Shown: piece after piece, positions 51,107-59,385 of the stretch | How the letters are laid out: the number at the start of each line of letters is the position of its first letter | How positions within the stretch are numbered: the stretch's first letter is position 1 | Assembly: GCF_033446605.1 (NCBI RefSeq) | Contig: NZ_JAWQUO010000019.1 | Span: forward strand, 24,565 to 88,564 | From: Iodobacter sp025352645 | GTDB taxonomy: Bacteria; Pseudomonadota; Gammaproteobacteria; Burkholderiales; Chitinibacteraceae | Direction: 5' to 3' | DNA length: 64,000 bases | Position numbers and translations under genes: made by a program | The notes under the pieces: generated by a model | The model's database searches: none | What the model was told of the DNA's origin: nothing | What the model saw: only the letters and a program-made list of their open reading frames with translations

Positions 51107-51374
51107 AGTAATTTGCAGCAAAATAAGCCAGATGCAGGGCGCATTGGCAGCGCAAGATTGGGATCAACTGCTGCTGCTGGATCAACAGTTTTCCGCTTTA
51201 TTGGCTGGACAAGTTTGGGATCAGCAGGAGCAGCTTGCCCTGCAAGAAGTGCGGGATGCATACGCCACCATGCAGGAAGCCTGCCGCCTAGCGACTAAAG
51301 AATTGGCGGATAAATTGGCGCAGTTTGCCGTGCAGCGCGATGCCAGCCTTGCTTATGCGGCGCAGACACTATGA
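51093..51374 (+). CDS. fliT: FliT-like chaperone (LafD-like)
   Basis: A 93-residue all-helical protein (MQGALAAQDWDQLLLLDQQF; LALQEVRDAYATMQEACRLA). It has the size, the fold pattern and the place of FliT/LafD, the chaperone for FliD. Sequence identity in this family is low, so the call rests largely on context. Its start is within the end of fliS, and it overlaps fliK by 4 bases. Confidence 0.72.
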   Translation: MPRLKVICSKISQMQGALAAQDWDQLLLLDQQFSALLAGQVWDQQEQLALQEVRDAYATMQEACRLATKELADKLAQFAVQRDASLAYAAQTL

Positions 51375-52285
51375 ATCTGCTCGCAACTATGCCGGTTGCT
51401 CCGGCAGAATTAAGCCCAGTGCCCATCTCGATTCCTGTGCTTGATCCTAGTTTGTTGGCTATGTCTTTTAGCGCTGAAATGCAGGACTGCGCAGCGCCTG
51501 TTGAGGGCGAAGCAGCGGTGTCTACAGAGGCAGCAGAGCCACCATCGCTAGCGACTGCAGATACGTCGCTCTTTAGCATGCCCGCGTTTTTCGCGCCGAT
51601 TATTCCTCAGCGGCCTCAGCCATCCGCATCCGTGCCTGTCGCTGAGTTGGGGCTCGCTGAGCAGATATCCGTGGCTCCCACAGCGCCAGCGCTTATTGCT
51701 GCTTCGCTGATGAGTCAGCCACGCCAAGATGCTGATGCGCCGGTACTAAAGAATGATGCTGTGGCAGCGATCGCCAATGATGCACCAGATCAGCCTATTG
51801 CTATGCGCCCTTTTGAATTAAATACGCTGGCAGCCAGCAGCGCGCCAGAAGCCAAGCCATCTGAATGGGCACCGATTAAGCTGGAGCCCACTCAGCCTGC
51901 TACTTGGTCACGCCAGTTAGAAACGGCACTAAAAGATCGCCTTGATGTGCAGCTTGGGCATGGCATTGAGCGTGCGGTGATTAAATTATCCCCGCCTATG
52001 CTGGGCTCATTAGAAATCAGCATTAAGCATGAGGCGGGCGCTTTATCGGTGCAATTGCACGCCAGCAATAGCGATGTCACTAAGCAGCTTCATGCAATGA
52101 CCGAGCAGATGCGCACTGATTTAAGCCAAAAGGAATACAGCAGCGTGGCCGTTGAGGTGAGAGATTCATCTACAAATGGCTCGCCAAATAAAAAACATCA
52201 GCAGCAGCCGGATGAGGTTGGTAAAGCTTTAGCAGAATTAAACGAAGAAGCGAGTGAGTTTGGCTCCATTCTGGCGCGCATTTAA
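51371..52285 (+). CDS. fliK: Hook-length control protein FliK (LafE-like)
   Basis: A 304-residue protein. The N-terminal two thirds are Ala/Pro/Ser-rich and of low complexity, as in FliK rulers. The C-terminal Flg_hook domain (about 190-265: AVIKLSPPMLGSLEISIKHE, then LSVQLHASNSDVTKQLHAMT) touches FlhB to end hook growth. Its position between fliT and fliL fits lafE. Its partner FlhB has an altered cleavage site here. Confidence 0.88.
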   Translation: MNLLATMPVAPAELSPVPISIPVLDPSLLAMSFSAEMQDCAAPVEGEAAVSTEAAEPPSLATADTSLFSMPAFFAPIIPQRPQPSASVPVAELGLAEQISVAPTAPALIAASLMSQPRQDADAPVLKNDAVAAIANDAPDQPIAMRPFELNTLAASSAPEAKPSEWAPIKLEPTQPATWSRQLETALKDRLDVQLGHGIERAVIKLSPPMLGSLEISIKHEAGALSVQLHASNSDVTKQLHAMTEQMRTDLSQKEYSSVAVEVRDSSTNGSPNKKHQQQPDEVGKALAELNEEASEFGSILARI

Positions 52286-52302
52286 TCGATCTGGAAACCA
52301 CC

Positions 52303-52743
52303 ATGTCTAAGAATATTATTTTTATTGTTTTAGGTTTATTAGTTGCTGCTGGAGTGGGCGGTGGGGCGGCTTATTACTTTAAGCAAGATAGCGCCCCTAA
52401 AGTAGTTAAGCATGAGCCAATTGAATATAAATTTGCCACGGTGGATAAGATTATTGTCATGCTGCGTAATGACGATGGCAGCTCTTTATCTACGCATTAT
52501 ATTGCGGTGGATTTGGTGTTTAGAACCAGTAAGGAGAAAGAGGCTGAAATTAAAAACCATCTTCCTTTTTTAAAGAGTACCGCCGTAAAGGTTTTATCGC
52601 ATCTTAATCTCACTATAGCCAATAAAATGACCATAGAAGATTATCACAGTTTATTAAATAAAGAATTTGCGACTGCCTATATTGGCGGAGGTTCAGAAAA
52701 GCCATTTTCTGATGTGATGGTTAGTAAATTGATTGTTGAGTAA
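52303..52743 (+). CDS. fliL: Stator-associated protein FliL (LafF-like)
   Basis: A 146-residue protein with one membrane helix (about 4-25) and a periplasmic domain (KIIVMLRNDDGSSLSTHYIA; HLPFLKSTAVKVLSHLNLTI), as in FliL. FliL forms rings around the stator units. It lies 3 bases before the sigma-28 gene. Confidence 0.88.
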   Translation: MSKNIIFIVLGLLVAAGVGGGAAYYFKQDSAPKVVKHEPIEYKFATVDKIIVMLRNDDGSSLSTHYIAVDLVFRTSKEKEAEIKNHLPFLKSTAVKVLSHLNLTIANKMTIEDYHSLLNKEFATAYIGGGSEKPFSDVMVSKLIVE

Positions 52744-52746
52744 ATT

Positions 52747-53454
52747 GTGGATCTTGCCGACGCATACATTCATTTGGATAGCACCTTAGATGCTAAACAA
52801 GAAGCGGCTTTACTTGCGGAATATACGCCTTTGCTGAATCGGGTGCTTAGGCAGCTTTCTTCCCAAGTGGGTGCTGTTTTAGATCGTGAAGATATGGAGC
52901 AAATTGGCCTGATGGCCTTGCTCGATTCCTTGCGGCGCTATGGCACGCCCGATGATAAATTTATTGGCTTTGCATTATTGCGTATGCGCGGTGCAATTTT
53001 AGATGAATTAAGGCGATTAGATTGGCGGCCCAGATCGGTAAGGCAAAGCGCGCACCGCATTCGGGATGAGATTAGAGCCTTAAGAAAAAAACTAGGCAAA
53101 GAGCCTACTGAGGCCGATGCGGTACAAGGCTTAAGTATTAGCGCTCAGGAATACCGTGAGTATCAAATGGCAGAAAATGCCGAAGTATTATCGAGCTTTG
53201 ATGATTTATTAGCGGGCGGTGCACATGAATCAGGCGGGGCAGAATCGCCGGAAAATGCGGTGATTAATCGGCTGAGCCTAGCACGTGCTTTATTAAACCT
53301 AGATGAAAAAGAGCAGCGCGTTATCCAAATGTATTACGAGTTTGAATTAAATTTAAAAGAAATTGCTTTGGTGCTGGATTTAACAGAAGCGCGGGTTTGC
53401 CAAATTAATAAATCGGCAATTAAGAAAATGAAAATCGCCCTTGGCGGGGCTTAA
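52747..53454 (+). CDS. fliA: Flagellar sigma factor, sigma-28 type (LafS-like)
   Basis: A 235-residue sigma factor. Region 2 (DREDMEQIGLMALLDSLRRY; FIGFALLRMRGAILDELRRL), region 3 (RPRSVRQSAHRIRDEI) and region 4 (LDEKEQRVIQMYYEFELNLK with the helix-turn-helix to VCQINKSAIKKM) are all present. The start is GTG at 52747. Being inside the locus with its own flgM, it probably reads the four sites with a GTCGCCTT-like -10. Positioned as lafS before the stator genes. Confidence 0.93.
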   Translation: MDLADAYIHLDSTLDAKQEAALLAEYTPLLNRVLRQLSSQVGAVLDREDMEQIGLMALLDSLRRYGTPDDKFIGFALLRMRGAILDELRRLDWRPRSVRQSAHRIRDEIRALRKKLGKEPTEADAVQGLSISAQEYREYQMAENAEVLSSFDDLLAGGAHESGGAESPENAVINRLSLARALLNLDEKEQRVIQMYYEFELNLKEIALVLDLTEARVCQINKSAIKKMKIALGGA

Positions 53455-53472
53455 TTAGAGTTGGAATAAAGC

Positions 53473-54339
53473 ATGCAGCTGTTGTTAGGTATTGGCATCG
53501 TAATGATGTGTGTGTTTGGTGGGTTTTTTATGATTGGTGGTACTTTCCACTTAATCTGGCAACCGGTTGAGCTGTTAATCATTATTGGCGCTGGCTTTGG
53601 TGCCTTGGTATTGGGCAATCCTAAACATGTACTGGCAGAAATGTTGGGGCAAATTCGCCGTGTGGTGATGGGCAAGAAGCAGGGGCCAGATTTTCAGCGC
53701 CAATTATTATTACTCATGTACGAGCTATTAATTACTGCGGGCCAAGGGCTAAAAGCACTCGATCAGCACGTTGAATCGCCAAGAGAAAGCGCCTTATTTC
53801 AGCGTTACCCGCTGGTGTTGGAGCAGCCTAAATTACTGGCCTTTATTGTGGATAACTTCCGCCTAATGGCGATGGGAAAAATCAATGCGCATGAATTAGA
53901 AGGCGTGCTAGAGCAAGAGTTAGAAGCCATTCACGAAGAGCTGAATCAGCCTTCTAAATCGCTGCATAAAATCTCTGAAGGGATGCCAGGCTTTGGGATT
54001 TTGGCCGCGGTGCTAGGGATTGTGATGACCATGCACACCATTAGTGAAGGCGCTGAAGTGGCCGAAATTAGCGAGCGCGTGGGCGCTGCAATGGTGGGGA
54101 CATTTATTGGGATTTTCCTCTGCTACGGCGTGTTGGATCCGCTGTGCAATATGATGCATCAGCAGGTAAAAGAAGAATTATCCAATCTGGAATGTGTAAA
54201 GGTGGTGCTGGTAACGCATGTATCGGGCAAACCGCCTTTGCTGGCGATTGATGCTGGGCGTCGTTTGGTGCAGCTCAATATTAAACCTAGTTTTTCTCAG
54301 CTGGAAATGTGGATCAACACGCTAGAGGGAACGGCGTGA
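53473..54339 (+). CDS. motA: Flagellar stator protein MotA (LafT-like)
   Basis: A 288-residue stator subunit with four membrane helices. The segment SEGMPGFGILAAVLGIVMTM and the later GTFIGIFLCYGVLDPLCNMM carry the two conserved prolines of MotA. Length is close to that of proton-type MotA. The stop overlaps the motB GTG start (GTGA). The ion used is probably H+, as in lateral systems, but this is inferred. Confidence 0.93.
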   Translation: MQLLLGIGIVMMCVFGGFFMIGGTFHLIWQPVELLIIIGAGFGALVLGNPKHVLAEMLGQIRRVVMGKKQGPDFQRQLLLLMYELLITAGQGLKALDQHVESPRESALFQRYPLVLEQPKLLAFIVDNFRLMAMGKINAHELEGVLEQELEAIHEELNQPSKSLHKISEGMPGFGILAAVLGIVMTMHTISEGAEVAEISERVGAAMVGTFIGIFLCYGVLDPLCNMMHQQVKEELSNLECVKVVLVTHVSGKPPLLAIDAGRRLVQLNIKPSFSQLEMWINTLEGTA

Positions 54340-55286
54340 GCAATAAGAATAATAAACACGAAGAAACAATTATCCGCCGCGTTTCTCGCAAGCAAAGTTC
54401 TGAAGCGCACGGTGGAGCATGGAAAGTGGCCTTTGCGGATTTCGTATTGGCGCTGATGTGTTTGTTTCTGGTGTTATGGGTTCTTTCAGCCCGCGATAAA
54501 GAAAATATTGAGCGGGTTTTGCGCAACGGTGCGGGCCGCTCTTTAGCCAGCAATGGTAACCGTGAGCTAATCGATCATCAGGGCAACCCCAAGGGAAGTT
54601 TAATCCCGCGCGAGCCGGTGCCGGGTAGCAATCAATCTGGCTCGATTCAGACCACGCCAGGGCAGGGCGGCGGGGCGCAGGTCTCTTTGCAATACTCAGA
54701 TAATGCCTCACCTAAAAAACATTACGACACGCCGCGTGATATGCAGGAGCTGGCGCAAACCTTTGTTCAGCTATTTAAAGAGGCTGGACTTTCAGACAAT
54801 ATCCAAACCATTATCACGCCCTATGGCCTGCGCATCATGCTGCACGACACCGATAAACAAGGCATGTTTGAGCGTGGCAGCCAAGTACCAAGTGAGCGCT
54901 TTCGCCGTCTACTGCTCAAAATGGGCGCAATCTTCTCTCACATCGATCACCAGCTTTTGGTGATTGGGCATACCGATTCAATGCAATATAAGAATGCCAA
55001 TTACGCCGCGTTTTCTAATTGGAGCTTATCTAGCAACCGCGCCATGGCTGCCAGAGTCGGGCTATTAGAAGGCGGCATGCCGGTAGAGAATATCCTGCAA
55101 GTGGTCGGCATGGCCGATCGTGCGCCTTATGACGCTCAAAACCCGCAAGCAGCATCTAATCGCCGCATAGAGCTATTGGTGCTGACACAAGAGCAAGCCC
55201 AAGAAATGGCTGCCATGTTTGGCATGCCCAATGGCGGTAAAAATGAGATCAGCGTGGATAAATTGAACGCAAGCCTAGCAAAGTAG
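54336..55286 (+). CDS. motB: Flagellar stator protein MotB (LafU-like)
   Basis: A 316-residue stator subunit. One membrane helix with the proton-carrying aspartate D35 (WKVAFADFVLALMCLFLVLW) is followed by a linker and an OmpA-type peptidoglycan-binding domain (LLVIGHTDSMQYKNANYAAF; NWSLSSNRAMAARVGLLEGG). The start is GTG at 54336, overlapping the motA stop. It is the last gene of the flagellar locus. Confidence 0.94.
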   Translation: MSNKNNKHEETIIRRVSRKQSSEAHGGAWKVAFADFVLALMCLFLVLWVLSARDKENIERVLRNGAGRSLASNGNRELIDHQGNPKGSLIPREPVPGSNQSGSIQTTPGQGGGAQVSLQYSDNASPKKHYDTPRDMQELAQTFVQLFKEAGLSDNIQTIITPYGLRIMLHDTDKQGMFERGSQVPSERFRRLLLKMGAIFSHIDHQLLVIGHTDSMQYKNANYAAFSNWSLSSNRAMAARVGLLEGGMPVENILQVVGMADRAPYDAQNPQAASNRRIELLVLTQEQAQEMAAMFGMPNGGKNEISVDKLNASLAK

Positions 55287-55287
55287 G

Positions 55288-55305
55288 GGCACGGCAAGCC
55301 GTGCC
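55288..55305. repeat. GGCACGGC palindrome after motB
   Basis: GGCACGGC-AA-GCCGTGCC, starting one base after the motB stop codon. Similar GGCATGCCGTG sequences occur at 9884-9960. There is no T-run, so it is not a normal terminator. Confidence 0.5.
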
Positions 55306-55332
55306 ATCTCCGAAGGTATTTTGGATTTAAGA

Positions 55333-55361
55333 TTGACGCTAGCTGCCACACAGGCTATAGT
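55333..55361 (+). promoter_or_regulatory. Sigma-70 promoter of initiator tRNA copy 4
   Basis: TTGACG and TATAGT with a spacer of exactly 17 bases. It resembles the promoter at 19863 beyond the boxes too (TATAGT-CGCC-CTCTGT). Confidence 0.85.
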
Positions 55362-55375
55362 GCGCCTCTCTCTGT

Positions 55376-55451
55376 CGCGGGGTGGAGCAGTTGGCAGCTC
55401 GTCGGGCTCATAACCCGAAGGTCACAGGTTCGAGTCCTGTCCCCGCAACCA
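55376..55451 (+). tRNA. Initiator tRNA-fMet (CAU), copy 4
   Basis: Identical to copies 1-3 and in the same direction, 35 kb away on the other side of the flagellar locus. It carries its own promoter and terminator. Confidence 0.97.
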
Positions 55452-55459
55452 AGAATACT

Positions 55460-55488
55460 AAGCCCCTGATCTGTGATCAGGGGCTTTT
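55460..55488 (+). terminator. Rho-independent terminator of tRNA copy 4
   Basis: AAGCCCCTGAT and ATCAGGGGCTT arms followed by TTTT, 8 bases after the tRNA. Confidence 0.9.
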
Positions 55489-55551
55489 CAATTTCCGCTC
55501 GCTTTTAGCCTAGGTTATACTTGCACCAATCTTATTAATACAAAGATAGTG

Positions 55552-56943
55552 ATGCAAGTATTAATCCTCGCCTTCCTCTTATTTAGTTTCTCTGCCCATG
55601 CGGCAACCAAACCCTGCCGCGTTGATGGCTTTGCTACCGAGGTTCAATGCGGGCAAATTGAACGTCCGCTCAATCCCGCTGATCCTTCTGGCAAAAAAAT
55701 TCAGATTCACTATATGGTTTTGCAGGCGCAAGACCGTAATAAGCTCGCCGATCCGGTGTTTATGTTGGCGGGTGGCCCAGGCCAAAGCGCGATTAATGTC
55801 GCTAGTTGGGCGGAAGGGCCGCTCAATAAATTGCAGCGCCGCCGTGATTTAGTGTTTGTAGATCAGCGCGGCACAGGCCGCTCCGCACCGCTGGAGTGCC
55901 CAGAAACACAGGATTTAAGTAAGATTGCCGATGCTGAATGGGGCATTGCCGCGCTTAAAAGCTGCAAGGCTCAGCTGCAAAAACTTCCCTATGGCGATCT
56001 GCGTTTTTTTACCACGGCCATTGCCGTGCAGGATTTAGAAGCGGTGCGTAAAAGCGAGGGTTATCCAGCGATTAATCTGCTGGGCGTTTCTTATGGCACC
56101 CGCGTGGGGCTGGAGTATTTGCGCCAGTATCCGCAAACCGCAAGGCGAGTGGTACTCGATGGCGTGGTGCCGCCGGATTACGCCTTATCGGGTAGCGATT
56201 TACAAAAAGCACTCGACAGCTTGTTCGGCGATTGCAGCCACGATACCGCTTGCCAAAAAGCCTACCCCCTGCTCGCGCAAAGTTGGCGAGAGTTGCTGGC
56301 CAGCCTGCCCAAAGCCACCGTTTTAAAGCACCCTCGTTTAAATACTGAGGCCAGCGTAAGCATGAGCCGCGATACCGTATTGGGTATGGTGTCGGCGGTA
56401 TTGTATTCGCCGCTTAATAGCTCGGGCCTGCCGTTTGCCATTACCGAGGCGAAGGCAGGGCGCTTTAACCCGCTCTTGGCCTTGAGCGGAATGACGGCAC
56501 TGCCCAACCCGGGCAATATTGCGGTGGGCATGCATTATTCGGTGTGGTGTGCCGAAGAAGCGGCGCGCCTGCCGCTAATTATAGAGAAGGACGATTTTGG
56601 CCGTTTCAGGACAGAAGCTTATCGAAAAATTTGTGCCGATTGGCCACGCGGTGAGGTTCCGGCGGTTTTTTATACCCTTCCTAAAAGCCCCCAGCCGGTA
56701 CTGTTATTAAGTGGTGGGCTTGATCCGGTTACCCCGCCCGCCCACGCGGCCCACGTTGCCCAAGCCTTGGGGGCAAAGGCAAGGCAAGTGGTGCTGGGCA
56801 AATCCGGCCACGGCATGCTGATGCAAAGCTGCGTGGACGATCTGGTTTATCGCTTTATCAATAGTGAAGACCCGCAAAAAGTAGAGCTAAGCTGCGTCAA
56901 ACCCATCCCGAGGCCCGTGGTGTGGGTCTTGCCTAAGAGCTAA
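55552..56943 (+). CDS. Exported alpha/beta hydrolase of the TAP/proline iminopeptidase group
   Basis: A 463-residue S33-type hydrolase. The signal peptide ends near AHA (residue 17). The oxyanion segment is LAGGPGQSA, the conserved DQRGTGRSAPLEC follows, the nucleophile elbow is GVSYGTR, the catalytic aspartate lies in LSGGLDPVTPP (TAP-like C-terminal domain), and the histidine in GKSGHGM. It probably removes N-terminal residues or tripeptides from peptides in the periplasm. It is monocistronic, right after tRNA copy 4. The GTG one codon earlier is a possible alternative start. Confidence 0.87.
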   Translation: MQVLILAFLLFSFSAHAATKPCRVDGFATEVQCGQIERPLNPADPSGKKIQIHYMVLQAQDRNKLADPVFMLAGGPGQSAINVASWAEGPLNKLQRRRDLVFVDQRGTGRSAPLECPETQDLSKIADAEWGIAALKSCKAQLQKLPYGDLRFFTTAIAVQDLEAVRKSEGYPAINLLGVSYGTRVGLEYLRQYPQTARRVVLDGVVPPDYALSGSDLQKALDSLFGDCSHDTACQKAYPLLAQSWRELLASLPKATVLKHPRLNTEASVSMSRDTVLGMVSAVLYSPLNSSGLPFAITEAKAGRFNPLLALSGMTALPNPGNIAVGMHYSVWCAEEAARLPLIIEKDDFGRFRTEAYRKICADWPRGEVPAVFYTLPKSPQPVLLLSGGLDPVTPPAHAAHVAQALGAKARQVVLGKSGHGMLMQSCVDDLVYRFINSEDPQKVELSCVKPIPRPVVWVLPKS

Positions 56944-56954
56944 TTAAATCCAAT

Positions 56955-57075
56955 TGAAAAACCTAAATCTTGAACCATGGAGGACACAGAGAACACAGAG
57001 TTACAAGGAGAAAAGCAATTCAATGTTTTCTCCGTGTTCTCCTTAACTCCGTGTTTCAAGATTTGGGTTTCTAAA
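56955..57075. repeat. Inverted pair of CACGGAG-rich repeats, copy 4
   Basis: The left half reads AACCTAAATCTTGAACCATGG and on; the right half ends TTTCAAGATTTGGGTTT, its inverse, so the whole forms a long imperfect palindrome of about 120 bp before the ABC ATPase gene. Confidence 0.75.
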
Positions 57076-57103
57076 GGAATGATTCAATGTTTGAAATAGC
57101 GCC

Positions 57104-57862
57104 ATGATTATTGTTGAGCAATTATCTAAGCAATTTGTTCGCCAATCCGCATGGCCGCGCCGTGCTAAAGACGTGGTGCAGGCGGTAAAAGACATTCACT
57201 TTAGCGCGGCAGATGGCGCGGTGACTGGGCTTTTAGGCGCGAATGGCGCAGGCAAGACGACTACTTTGCGCATGATTGCCGCGCTGCTACCTAGCGACTC
57301 CGGCCAGATTCTAGTCGATGGTGTAGCCGTTGAAGCGGGTAAGCAGATTACCCAAGCAAGGATGGGCGTGTTGTCCGATGCGCGAGGCCTGTATCCACGG
57401 CTGAGCGCCCGCGAAAACATTGCTTATTACGGCGTACTGCACGGCATGACTAGGGATGAGGCCAATGAGCGCGCCACTGCACTGGCCGATGCACTGGATA
57501 TGCGAGCCCTAATGGAGCGGCGCTGCGAGGGCTTTAGCCAGGGCGAAAAAATGAAAACGGCGCTAGCAAGGGCGCTGGTGCACGATCCGCAAAATATCAT
57601 TCTGGACGAGCCCACCAATGGCCTCGACGTACTTGCCACCCGAGCGCTGCGTGAGTTTTTGGCTTGGTTAAAGTCTCCAGCAGGCGGCAGCAAATGTATC
57701 TTGTTTTCTACTCATATTATGCAAGAAGTAGAGCGGCTTTGTGATCATGTGGTGATTGTGGCTGGTGGCCAAACTGTTGCTCAGGGCACGGTAGCCGAGC
57801 TATTAGATCAGGCAGCAGAAAGCAATTTTGAAGACGCCTTTGTGAAGCTGGCCTTTGCTTGA
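57104..57862 (+). CDS. ABC transporter ATPase, NatA-like
   Basis: A 252-residue ATPase. Walker A GANGAGKTT is at 45-53, the signature region is FSQGEKMKTALARAL, and Walker B is NIILDEPTNGLD followed by the H-loop FSTHIMQE. Closest in type to NatA of Na+ exporters and to other ABC-2 systems. The permease gene at 58201 is 338 bases downstream, separated by repeats, so the pair may not share one transcript. The exported substrate is unknown. Confidence 0.88.
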   Translation: MIIVEQLSKQFVRQSAWPRRAKDVVQAVKDIHFSAADGAVTGLLGANGAGKTTTLRMIAALLPSDSGQILVDGVAVEAGKQITQARMGVLSDARGLYPRLSARENIAYYGVLHGMTRDEANERATALADALDMRALMERRCEGFSQGEKMKTALARALVHDPQNIILDEPTNGLDVLATRALREFLAWLKSPAGGSKCILFSTHIMQEVERLCDHVVIVAGGQTVAQGTVAELLDQAAESNFEDAFVKLAFA

Positions 57863-57882
57863 AAACTTTAGAACCTTAGGCC

Positions 57883-58160
57883 TGTAGACACAGAGAAAAA
57901 CGAATGAGAGATGAGGTTAATCCTGTCAACTTAAGCGAAACGTTCTTTGTAGGGCGGGTGCAACCCGCGAGCCGTGCTGAAAAGAACGCGGGTTGCACCC
58001 GCCCTACGATGATTCAATGTTTGTCGTATCGTCGCTTGGTTTACGCGATAAATCGCTGACTGAGGTAACCCGCACGCGCAGGCCGAAAACAAAGCTGCTT
58101 AGTGCTTTTGGTTTTCTCAGTGTGCTCTGTGTTCTTATTTAGTTTTGTGTCTACAGATCT
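57883..58160. repeat. Nested inverted repeats between the ABC genes
   Basis: CTGTAGACACA at the left and TGTGTCTACAG at the right bracket further CACAGAG-type sequence and, inside, a 59-bp palindrome at 57949-58007 (GTAGGGCGGGTGCAACCCGC arms). It fills the 338-base gap; no gene is seen there. Confidence 0.65.
57949..58007. repeat. 59-bp REP-like palindrome
   Basis: Same size and arms as the copy at 50585, with a different centre (GAGCCGTGCTGAAAAGAA). Confidence 0.85.
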
Positions 58161-58200
58161 TTTTGACCTTGTTTGATATATACAATCAATCGGATATCGC

Positions 58201-59364
58201 ATGATGATTTGGGAAATTTTCAAAAAAGAATGGGTCGATTCTTTAAGAGATAAGCGCACCATGCTGGTGGTGATTTTGTCTTCTTTAATGGGCATGCCAT
58301 TTTTTTTATTTATTAGCTCTGAAGCGTATTCCAGAATGGATGAGCAAAATGAAAAGCGCTTTATTCGCGTGTTAGGGGCCGAATACGCACCAGAGCTGGT
58401 GAATTATATTCAGCGCCAAGGCTTTGAAATTAAACCTGCCGCCACAGATTACGCCCAAAAATTGCATAGCAAGGAATATACCGAGCCTGTGCTATCTGTA
58501 TCTAAAGATTTTGCTAGCCAATTTGCCCAAGGCATGGCACCAAAGGTAGAAATCATTACTGATTTAGCCAATAAAGATTCCCAATTGGGCGTGCGGCCAG
58601 TTAAATTATTATTGCAGGGCTTTATGCAAGAAAGGGCGGGATTAAATCTAGCCTTACGCGGCATTTCGGCTGAAGTGCTGGCGGTATTAAAAGTAGAAGA
58701 GCGCCATCTAAGCCGCGCACAAAATCAGCAGAATGCTGGCTTAAAAGAAATGCTGCCCTTTATGTTTATTATGACGCTGCTGGGTGTGGGAATGTATGCC
58801 GCCATTGATACCTCGGCAGGCGAGCGCGAACGCGGCTCATTAGAGCCATTAATGATGAATCCGGTATCGAGCTGGCATTTTGCTCTGGGCAAATGGGCGG
58901 CGGTGGGCACGCTCACGGTATTGGTATTGTTTTTTAATGTAATGAGTATTTTTCCCTCATTACTGCTGATAAAAAACGAAGTATTAAAAATAGCTTTTCA
59001 GTTTTCATTTAAAGACGCATTCATCTTTATGGCCGTACTCTGCCCTTTAGCGCTGGCCATCTCCGCCCTGCAAATCGCCGTGGCCATCAATGGTAAAAGC
59101 CACAAGGAAGCGCAGGCCAGAAACTCCATGCTCATGCTACTCGCCCCGCTTACTTTAGTTGTTGGCATGTTTAAACAGGGTGCAGACCCAGCATGGTTTG
59201 CCTGGACGCCTCTCTTGGCGCAAAACCAGCTGATCGTCAAAATCCTCAACGGCGAAGCCCTTCGCCTTGCAGAAATCTTTACGCCCGTGCTGGTTTGCAT
59301 GCTCATTACCCTAGCCAGCCTTGCCTATACGGCGAATAAAATGCGGCGAGTGGTGATGCATTAG
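58201..59364 (+). CDS. ABC-2 type permease, NatB-like
   Basis: A 387-residue permease. One N-terminal helix (about 20-42) is followed by a long extracytoplasmic part and five or more helices in the second half (PFMFIMTLLGVGMYAAIDTS; GKWAAVGTLTVLVLFFNVMS and on). The SAGERERGSLEPLMMNPVSS segment before the third helix is typical of NatB/YhaP permeases. It should pair with the ATPase at 57104. ATGs at 58201 and 58204 are both possible starts; neither has a strong ribosome site. Confidence 0.85.
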   Translation: MMIWEIFKKEWVDSLRDKRTMLVVILSSLMGMPFFLFISSEAYSRMDEQNEKRFIRVLGAEYAPELVNYIQRQGFEIKPAATDYAQKLHSKEYTEPVLSVSKDFASQFAQGMAPKVEIITDLANKDSQLGVRPVKLLLQGFMQERAGLNLALRGISAEVLAVLKVEERHLSRAQNQQNAGLKEMLPFMFIMTLLGVGMYAAIDTSAGERERGSLEPLMMNPVSSWHFALGKWAAVGTLTVLVLFFNVMSIFPSLLLIKNEVLKIAFQFSFKDAFIFMAVLCPLALAISALQIAVAINGKSHKEAQARNSMLMLLAPLTLVVGMFKQGADPAWFAWTPLLAQNQLIVKILNGEALRLAEIFTPVLVCMLITLASLAYTANKMRRVVMH

Positions 59365-59385
59365 GAGGGCAGTTGCACTGCCTCC

